A DNA stretch of 13,260 bases from JBKHHU01 sp046539045 (lineage in GTDB: Bacteria; Planctomycetota; Phycisphaerae; SM23-33), in the NCBI GenBank assembly GCA_046539045.1, contig JBKHHU010000094.1, positions 1-13,260 of the forward strand, in the 5' to 3' direction. The position numbers and the translations under genes are program-made. Under the pieces are notes generated by a model. The model saw only the letters and a program-made list of their open reading frames with translations. It was not told where the DNA came from and searched no databases. How positions within the stretch are numbered: the stretch's first letter is position 1; every line of letters begins with the position of its first letter. This document shows, in pieces, positions 7,339-13,260 of this stretch.

Positions 7339-7355
7339 GGCCTGGGACTATCCAG
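7324..7355 (+). promoter_or_regulatory. Cluster of CCAG/CTGG half-sites, candidate AraC-type operator
   Basis: Four half-sites lie within 32 bp: CCAG (7324-7327), CTGG (7329-7332), CTGG (7342-7345), CCAG (7352-7355). The hexamer TCCAGT occurs twice (7323 and 7351) as a direct repeat, 28 bp apart. The cluster overlaps the putative -10 and the leader of the GH4 gene, in the gap shared with the AraC gene. Confidence 0.35.
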
Positions 7356-7394
7356 TATACGAAGCACAAAATGAGAAGTCAGAGAGGATTTCGC

Positions 7395-8798
7395 ATGCCG
7401 AAAATCACGTTCATGGGAGCCGGCTCGACCATCTTCGCCAAGAGTATTCTCGGCGATTGCCTTTGCAGCGACACGCTCAACGGCAGTCACATCGCACTCT
7501 ATGACATCGATGCCCAGCGTCTCGAAGATTCCAAGCTGATGATGGAAGCGCTCAACTCGAACATCAACGAGAACCGTGCGACGATAACGGCTCACCTCGG
7601 GGTAGAGAATCGGAAGGACGCGTTGCGTGACGCGGATTTCGTGGTCAACGCCATTCAGGTCGGCGGGTACGAACCGTGCACCGTCACCGATTTTGAGGTC
7701 CCCAAGAAGTACGGCCTTCGGCAGACGATCGCCGATACGCTCGGGATCGGCGGGATCTTCCGTTCGCTGCGGACGATACCCGTCATGCTGGATTTCGCCC
7801 GCGACATGCAGGAAGTCTGTCCGGATGCGTGGATGCTGAACTATACCAATCCGATGGCGATGATCACCTCGGCCATGATCCGCGGCGGGGGCATTAAGAC
7901 GGTCGGTCTCTGCCACAGCGTGCAGGGATGTGCCGGGGGGCTGCTGAAGCGTGTGGGAATGCAGGATGAGGTCCAGGATCTCCGCTGGAAAATTGCCGGT
8001 ATCAACCACCAGGCGTGGCTGCTGGAGATCAAGGACGGCAAGAAGGATCTCTATCCGGAGATCAAGCGACGCGCTCGCAAGATTCTTGACGAGATCAAGT
8101 CCTCCGGGGGCGGGAAGGCCCTGGCAGAGGAGATCGAGAAGGAAGACCCGGACAAACCGCTGTGGGCTCGCGGCAGCGCCGTGTTCGACATGGTCCGCCT
8201 GGAGATGATGCTGCAGTTGGGCTACTACATCACGGAGTCCAGCGAGCACTTCAGCGAATACTGCGCGTGGTTCATCAAGAAGACGCACCCGGAGCTGATC
8301 GACCTGTACAACATCCCCCTGGACGAATATCCACGCCGTTGTGTCCGCCAGATCGAAGGCTGGCGAGAGCAGCGGAAGGAACTGGTCAAAAACGCGGAAC
8401 TCGATCACAACCGCGGCCACGAATTCGGCTCGTTTATCATGGAGGCGATCCTGGACAACCAGCCGATCCGCGTGCACGGGAACGTCATGAATACCGGGCT
8501 GATTACCAACCTGCCCGCCAAAGCCTGCGTGGAAGTGCCGTGCCTGGTGGACATGAACGGAGTCCAGCCGTGTTATGTGGGCGACCTGCCCGAACAGTGC
8601 GCCGCCACCAACCGCACGAACGTAAACGTGCAGGTGCTGACGGTGGAAGCGGCCCTGACCGGCAAGCGAGACTACATCTACCAGGCCGCGATGCTCGACC
8701 CGCTGACGGCAACCAACCTGAGCATCGACGAGATCCACAATCTCTGCGATGACCTGATCGAGGCTCACGGAGACTGGCTGCCGAAATACGAGGGCTAG
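7395..8798 (+). CDS. melA: GH4 alpha-galactosidase (MelA type)
   Basis: The 467-residue cytoplasmic enzyme hydrolyses alpha-galactosides such as melibiose or raffinose-type sugars, using NAD and Mn. It closely follows E. coli MelA along its length: ITFMGAGST (NAD loop, 4-12), ADFVVNAIQVGGYEPCTVTDFEV, IADTLG, MLNYTNPMAM, GLCHSVQG with metal Cys173, GINH with metal His205, ITESSEHFSEY, and LIEAHGDWLP at the end. The CHSV motif is the one found in alpha-galactosidases of GH4 and differs from the CHEV of the other GH4 here. ATG 7395 follows GAGAGGA (7382-7388) by 6 nt. The AraC regulator is divergent. Its stop shares the palindrome CTAG (8795-8798) with the stop of the convergent HAD gene, leaving no room for a terminator. 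Confidence 0.95.
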   Translation: MPKITFMGAGSTIFAKSILGDCLCSDTLNGSHIALYDIDAQRLEDSKLMMEALNSNINENRATITAHLGVENRKDALRDADFVVNAIQVGGYEPCTVTDFEVPKKYGLRQTIADTLGIGGIFRSLRTIPVMLDFARDMQEVCPDAWMLNYTNPMAMITSAMIRGGGIKTVGLCHSVQGCAGGLLKRVGMQDEVQDLRWKIAGINHQAWLLEIKDGKKDLYPEIKRRARKILDEIKSSGGGKALAEEIEKEDPDKPLWARGSAVFDMVRLEMMLQLGYYITESSEHFSEYCAWFIKKTHPELIDLYNIPLDEYPRRCVRQIEGWREQRKELVKNAELDHNRGHEFGSFIMEAILDNQPIRVHGNVMNTGLITNLPAKACVEVPCLVDMNGVQPCYVGDLPEQCAATNRTNVNVQVLTVEAALTGKRDYIYQAAMLDPLTATNLSIDEIHNLCDDLIEAHGDWLPKYEG

Positions 8799-9469
8799 CC
8801 GAGGGCGTCCAGTAGTTGCCGGTCGTCGCGGACGATCGTCTGCGGCTCCCCGCCGGTGGGAGCGGGATTGCCCGCATGGATCTGTTCCTCCCGGATGTAC
8901 TGGATGGTTCGCCAGCCGAGACGGTTGGGCGCGACGAAATCCTTGGCCGGGTTGTCGCCGACATAGATGCAGTTCGCGCTGGGTACGTCCAGCTGTCGCG
9001 CGATTTTCTCGAACCCTGCCGGCGACGGTTTCCAGAATTCGCGCCCGAGTTCCTCCGTAAACACCACTGCCTCGAAACTGGACTCCATCTGCAGTGCCTG
9101 CAATTTCAGCTTCTGTGCCGGAAGGAACCCGTCGCTGAGCAGGGCCAGGTGCGCTGATCCGGTGATCTGATCCAGCAGTTCGGGAATCCCGTCGAACGGC
9201 CCGAGCGTCGGCGTGTGGTTCCGATACACCTGCACCAGTTCAAGGATCTCGTCCTTATCGAGCCCCAACTCGAATTCCTCGTTCAGGGCGTCGAAAGCCC
9301 CGGCGGACTGCCCGCTGCAGAAACGATACCACAGCCAGTCGTCGAACGGGTCCACCCGCTGCTGCGTGATCCGAAGGTAGTCTCCCACCGCACAGTAGCC
9401 GCTGAACACGTACATGCGCTCCGGGTACAGCGTGTCATCGAGGTCGAAAACAATTGCGCGGTCGGCCAT
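8795..9469 (-). CDS. HAD-superfamily phosphatase, last gene of the glycan operon
   Basis: The 224-residue hydrolase carries all four HAD motifs: DLDDT (nucleophile Asp9, acid/base Asp11), LLSDG (Ser112), Lys147 in FWKPSP, and VGDNPAKD (Asp172, Asp177). A helical C1-type cap lies between motifs I and II (about 18-90). HAD enzymes of this size usually dephosphorylate small sugar or nucleotide phosphates. It follows the ATP-grasp gene by 15 nt, with AGGAAG 11 nt before the ATG, so the two are very likely co-expressed and may act on one intermediate. The substrate cannot be told from sequence. The gene converges with melA, with a 4-bp overlap. Confidence 0.92.
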   Translation of the reverse strand: MADRAIVFDLDDTLYPERMYVFSGYCAVGDYLRITQQRVDPFDDWLWYRFCSGQSAGAFDALNEEFELGLDKDEILELVQVYRNHTPTLGPFDGIPELLDQITGSAHLALLSDGFLPAQKLKLQALQMESSFEAVVFTEELGREFWKPSPAGFEKIARQLDVPSANCIYVGDNPAKDFVAPNRLGWRTIQYIREEQIHAGNPAPTGGEPQTIVRDDRQLLDALG

Positions 9470-9484
9470 GGTTATTGGTACTTC

Positions 9485-10510
9485 CTAACGAAACTTCGGC
9501 GAATCGTACCCGTCGAGGTCTTCGGGATTGTTCATCGGCACGAAGACCGCGTGATCGAAACGAGACATCAGCAACCGGTCGGTGATGTGGCTGGGATCGG
9601 AGGCGATCTCCATCCCCAGCACTTCCTGCAGCAGGTACAGCGGCAGATTGGCCCCGGCAGCGATCGACAGCGGCGCCCCGCCGCCGAAGCGGGGGTTGAT
9701 CTCGAAAAACCGCGGACGCATGTCCTCGGCAGGGCGTCGACACTGGCAGCAGAACACGCCCCACAGACCGTCCAGTTGATCGCACAGGGTGCGGGTCGCG
9801 GAGATGATCTCCTCGTCCATCAGAACGATCCCGCGCTCGACCTCTCCGCTGCGAACCGCCAGCCGCAGTCGCGGTACGACCGCATGAACCTTCCCGCGCC
9901 GGTCCCGATAGACGTCCACCGTGAACTCCTGGCCGGAGATGCATTCCTGAATCACCAACTCCTCGCCGAACCGGGCGATATGAGCCTCCAAGGCCTGCGA
10001 GCCGCGGATGACACCGGCGCCCACGCTGGCAGAGCCCGACACCGGTTTGACGAAACACGGATAGAAAGGCTTGGCGCGAAACTCCTCCAGCGTCCAGGTC
10101 GGGATGGTTTCCAGCCCCGCCCGGCGCACCAGATCCATCGTTCGCGCCTTATCCCGACAGGCGGAGACGATTTCCGGCGAGCCGATCATCACCGTGCACC
10201 CGAGCTGCTGGAACTGCTCGCGATGCTCGCTCAGTTGCATCAGATCCAGGTCGGTTACCGGCACCAGCAGCCGGACCTTATGCTTCCGGACCGTCTCCAG
10301 CAGAGCCGGGAGATACTCCTGGTCGCGAACGAGAGGAAGGGTGACCGCTTCGTCGGCCAGGTGCAGTGTCGGTGCCGAGGACGAGGCGTCCGCGGCGATG
10401 ATCTGCCCGAAAAGGTCCAGTTCCGCAAGCGCCTGGCGGAACGTGCTCATTAACGAGACGCGTCGGCCCGCGCAGGTAAACAGAATGTTGCAGCCGTCGG
10501 CGTTAATCAG
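9485..10510 (-). CDS. ATP-grasp ligase (CarB-like), with noncanonical CTG or ATT start
   Basis: The 341-residue protein is an ATP-grasp carboxylate ligase resembling carbamoyl-phosphate synthase large-chain-like proteins of polysaccharide loci. Residues about 8-120 form the pre-ATP-grasp domain. ATP-binding FVKPVSGSASVGAG (Lys155) and the Mg-binding FFEINPRFGGG (Glu270, Asn272, Arg274) follow. The first ATG (10450) would start at MSTFRQA. The in-frame codons before it encode NILFTCAGRRVSL, the conserved N-terminal motif of this family, so the true start is upstream. No ATG, GTG or TTG exists between that motif and the ribosome site. AAGGAG (10518-10523) lies 7 nt before CTG (10510-10508), with ATT next to it. 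The gene overlaps the transferase gene by 8 bp. Such enzymes join a carboxylate to an amine; the substrates here are unknown. Confidence 0.9.
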   Translation of the reverse strand: MINADGCNILFTCAGRRVSLMSTFRQALAELDLFGQIIAADASSSAPTLHLADEAVTLPLVRDQEYLPALLETVRKHKVRLLVPVTDLDLMQLSEHREQFQQLGCTVMIGSPEIVSACRDKARTMDLVRRAGLETIPTWTLEEFRAKPFYPCFVKPVSGSASVGAGVIRGSQALEAHIARFGEELVIQECISGQEFTVDVYRDRRGKVHAVVPRLRLAVRSGEVERGIVLMDEEIISATRTLCDQLDGLWGVFCCQCRRPAEDMRPRFFEINPRFGGGAPLSIAAGANLPLYLLQEVLGMEIASDPSHITDRLLMSRFDHAVFVPMNNPEDLDGYDSPKFR

Positions 10511-11102
10511 TTTCTCGCTCCTTTTCGCGGCTGTAGCGTTGTTCGTACGTGTCGCCGGAATGCTTGAAGATGTTCAGCACGGTTCGGCCGATGATCTTCA
10601 GGTCCAGCCAGAACGTGCGGTTCTCCACGTAGTACAGGTCCATCTCGATCTTGTCTTCTATGGGCAAGCTCCCCCGGCCGTACGCCTGAGCGTATCCGGT
10701 GATCCCGGGCAGCACGTCGAGACGGTGTTTTTGCCTGTCATCCCATTCCGCCGCCTGCCGGAGGTACAGCGGACGCGGTCCGACCAGCGACATCGTGCCG
10801 ATCAGGACGTTGAGCAGTTGGGGGAGTTCATCGGCGCTGGTTTCGCGAAGGAACCGCCCGAACTTGGTCATGCGCGGGTCCTCGGCGGAGTGGGGGCTGC
10901 TCCCGTACGGATCGACATCGGTCCGCATCGAGCGGAATTTCAGCATGGTGAACGGCTGTTCGTCTTTACCGGCCCGGCGCTGTTTGAAAATGGCCGGCCC
11001 CTTGGATTCCAGCCGCACGATCAGCGCGATGACCAACAGCGGCACGGCCAGAACGACCAGCGCGGTGAAGCTCACAACGATATCGAACAGCCGTTTCAGC
11101 AC
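10503..11102 (-). CDS. PglC/WcaJ-type phosphoglycosyl transferase (initiating sugar transferase)
   Basis: The 199-residue monotopic membrane enzyme transfers a sugar-1-phosphate from a UDP-sugar to undecaprenyl phosphate, the first step of surface glycan or glycoprotein assembly. Features: KRLFDI then one N-terminal hydrophobic re-entrant helix (about 9-30), KGPAIFKQRRAG, MLKFRSM, the catalytic Asp91-Glu92 in ADELPQL, GTMSLVGPRPL, LPGITGYAQ, and DLYYVENRTFWLDLKI. The length matches the minimal PglC-like catalytic unit without the N-terminal membrane domain of WcaJ. It starts at GTG 1 nt after the epimerase stop, so the two are translationally coupled. Given the WbpP-like gene upstream, the donor may be a UDP-N-acetylhexosamine. 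Confidence 0.95.
   Translation of the reverse strand: MLKRLFDIVVSFTALVVLAVPLLVIALIVRLESKGPAIFKQRRAGKDEQPFTMLKFRSMRTDVDPYGSSPHSAEDPRMTKFGRFLRETSADELPQLLNVLIGTMSLVGPRPLYLRQAAEWDDRQKHRLDVLPGITGYAQAYGRGSLPIEDKIEMDLYYVENRTFWLDLKIIGRTVLNIFKHSGDTYEQRYSREKERETD
10508..10523 (-). promoter_or_regulatory. Ribosome site and CTG start of the ATP-grasp gene
   Basis: On the minus strand AAGGAG (10523-10518), a 7-nt spacer CGAGAAA, then CTG (10510-10508) and ATT. The site lies inside the last codons of the transferase gene. It is the best ribosome site near the conserved N-terminus and decides the start; CTG is favoured over ATT by spacing. Confidence 0.65.
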
Positions 11103-11103
11103 C

Positions 11104-12048
<945 letters not shown>

Positions 12049-12061
12049 AGTCAGTCCTTAT

Positions 12062-12084
12062 CTGCAGTTGCAGTGACAGTCACT
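12062..12084. repeat. Two overlapping short palindromes upstream of the epimerase gene
   Basis: CTGCA-GT-TGCAG (12062-12073) overlaps the perfect 6-bp inverted repeat AGTGAC-A-GTCACT (12072-12084). They lie 14-36 bp upstream of the epimerase ATG, in the only sizeable gap (154 bp) of the leftward operon. They could form an operator or a leader hairpin near the ribosome site. I see no protein-coding sequence in this gap. Confidence 0.4.
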
Positions 12085-12202
12085 ATCATCATCGGCAGAT
12101 CCTGCGTGCCTCGCCAGTTGAGTATTCCAAACCGGGAGCGTGGGATCCCTCCGGGCGATGAACGCCGACCTGAACGGCAGGCCGGCTGGTTTGTTACTCT
12201 GT

Positions 12203-13171
12203 TCAAGCCAGCTGTGTTCTCTCAAAGTCGATGACCTGCTGCAGCGTCTCTCTGAGACTGTAACGGGGTTTGTAGCCGATAAGCCCGTGGATTCGCGTCA
12301 GATCGGGGCGGCGGACAAGCATGTCGTCAAACGGCCTGCCGTAAGCCTCTTCATAGGTAAGATACTCTTTTCTGCTGGACGAACCGGTCATTTCGATGAT
12401 CAGGTCGGCCAGTCCATCGATGGTGATGCTCTCCTGGGTGCCGATGTTGATCACCTGCCCGACCGCCTCGCCGCAGTCGGCCAGCTTAACGAGGGCGGCG
12501 ACGACGTCGGCGACATTGCAGAACGCCCGGCTCTGCTTTCCGGTGCCGTAGATCTTGAGCGGCTGACCCGAAAGGGCCCAGCGCACGAACCGCGGAATGA
12601 CCATCCCGTACTGCCCCGTCTGCCTCGGACCGACGGTATTGAAAAACCTGCAGATAACCGCCGGCAGGGCGAACTGGTCGTGATAGGACAGGGCGAGGAA
12701 TTCATCGACCATCTTGCTGCACGCGTAACTCCAGCGGCTGAATCGCGTTGAGCCCAGCGTAATGTCGTCGTCCTCTTTGAACGGCACCCGATCGCTCTTG
12801 CCGTACACCTCGCTGGTCGAGGCGACAATGATCTTCCGGGCGTACTTGTTGGCCAGGTTCAGGATGACCTCCGAACCGTGGATATTCGTCTCGAGCGTAT
12901 GGACCGGGCGCTCTACGATCAACTGCACGCCGACGGCTGCGGCGAGGTGGAACACGATATCGCAATCGGCCACGAGGTGAGACATGGTCACTTCATTGAT
13001 GACCGAGTCGCGGACGAAGCGGAAATTCTCGCGTTCCAGCAGCGGAGCGATGTTCTCCATCGTCCCCGTGGACAAATCGTCCACCACCGTAACTTTATCC
13101 CCTTGGGCGAGTAAAGCCTCGGACAGGTGCGACCCGATAAACCCGGCTCCGCCGGTGATCAATGCTCTCAT
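12203..13171 (-). CDS. Extended-SDR nucleotide-sugar epimerase/dehydratase/decarboxylase
   Basis: The 322-residue NAD-dependent enzyme has a Rossmann GGAGFIGS (7-14) and the active-site STSEVYG followed by Tyr149 and Lys153 in YACSK. FFNTVGPRQTGQYGMVIPRF and GTGKQSRAFCNVADVV are also typical of extended SDRs. The STSEVYG form and the late RRPDL resemble UDP-glucuronate decarboxylases (ArnA, UXS). The rest also fits 4-epimerases, so the reaction is left open among decarboxylation, epimerisation and dehydration. AAGGA (13179-13183) lies 7 nt before the ATG. It is the first gene of the leftward operon visible here and probably makes an activated sugar for the glycan. A 154-bp gap separates it from the next epimerase. 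Confidence 0.92.
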   Translation of the reverse strand: MRALITGGAGFIGSHLSEALLAQGDKVTVVDDLSTGTMENIAPLLERENFRFVRDSVINEVTMSHLVADCDIVFHLAAAVGVQLIVERPVHTLETNIHGSEVILNLANKYARKIIVASTSEVYGKSDRVPFKEDDDITLGSTRFSRWSYACSKMVDEFLALSYHDQFALPAVICRFFNTVGPRQTGQYGMVIPRFVRWALSGQPLKIYGTGKQSRAFCNVADVVAALVKLADCGEAVGQVINIGTQESITIDGLADLIIEMTGSSSRKEYLTYEEAYGRPFDDMLVRRPDLTRIHGLIGYKPRYSLRETLQQVIDFERTQLA

Positions 13172-13209
13172 GCTCTGGTCCTTCGTTATGTTTGATGCAG
13201 GAAGCAGGT

Positions 13210-13238
13210 AGAATAAGTCCCCACCGCGTCGGCTGCAA
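13210..13238 (-). promoter_or_regulatory. Putative promoter of the leftward glycan operon
   Basis: On the minus strand TTGCAG (13238-13233) and TATTCT (13215-13210), each 4 of 6 to consensus, are 17 nt apart. They lie about 39 nt before the ATG of the SDR gene. The match is moderate; the operon may also begin beyond the window edge. Confidence 0.35.
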
Positions 13239-13260
13239 GAGCCGGTCGGGTCGACTCCCA

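Noticed and set aside
7314..8768. 484-codon open frame on the minus strand opposite melA
   Set aside because: Antisense shadow of a gene that matches MelA along its full length; no recognisable domain.
9215..10453. 412-codon plus-strand frame opposite the ATP-grasp and HAD genes
   Set aside because: It spans two well-supported minus-strand genes and their junction and has shadow composition.
12185..12212. Hairpin at the stop codon of the SDR gene as a terminator
   Set aside because: GCTGGTTTG/CAAGCCAGC can pair over 9 bp with one wobble, but it overlaps the stop codon and has no T-run in the direction of transcription.

Overview
The window is GC-rich, densely packed bacterial DNA. It most likely comes from the Planctomycetota (a Phycisphaerae-like lineage) or a related PVC-group bacterium. 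Three things suggest this: a PEP-CTERM-type protein tail at the left edge (hydrophobic Gly/Leu stretch, then RRRRK and stop), GH4 glycosidases beside a heparinase-II/III-like lyase, and an exopolysaccharide-type operon. The taxonomic call is an inference; no rRNA or other marker gene is present.

Left part (1-5300): the last codons of a PEP-CTERM protein, a strong hairpin, and a small unrecognised gene (144-452). That gene runs into a GH4 glycosidase whose CHEV metal motif points to an alpha-glucuronidase/galacturonidase. A UUCG-loop terminator follows. Next come a MATE efflux transporter (2010-3395) and, convergent with it, a heparinase II/III-like polysaccharide lyase with no signal peptide (3430-5292, minus strand).

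Middle part (5300-8800): a DMT/EamA-type transporter with a TTG start (5482-6549) overlaps tail-to-tail with an AraC-family regulator (6415-7272, minus strand). The regulator is divergent from a MelA-type GH4 alpha-galactosidase (7395-8798). The 122-bp gap holds a plausible promoter and a cluster of CCAG/CTGG half-sites, an arrangement like enterobacterial melR-melA. The AraC gene ends in a perfect tRNA T-arm-like sequence.

Right part (8795-13260): a leftward operon for glycan assembly. In order of transcription it holds an extended-SDR nucleotide-sugar enzyme, a WbpP-like UDP-HexNAc 4-epimerase, a PglC-type phosphoglycosyl transferase, an ATP-grasp ligase and a HAD phosphatase. The last four genes are tightly spaced. 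The ATP-grasp gene apparently starts at CTG (or ATT) inside the end of the preceding gene. Its conserved N-terminus lies upstream of the first ATG, so a conventional gene call would truncate it.

Taken together, the left two thirds look like cytoplasmic use of uronate- and alpha-galactoside-containing oligosaccharides, and the right third like surface glycan synthesis. The most interesting leads are the ATP-grasp/HAD pair in the glycan operon, its noncanonical start, the two GH4 enzymes of different subgroups, and the tRNA-like remnant at the AraC 3' end.
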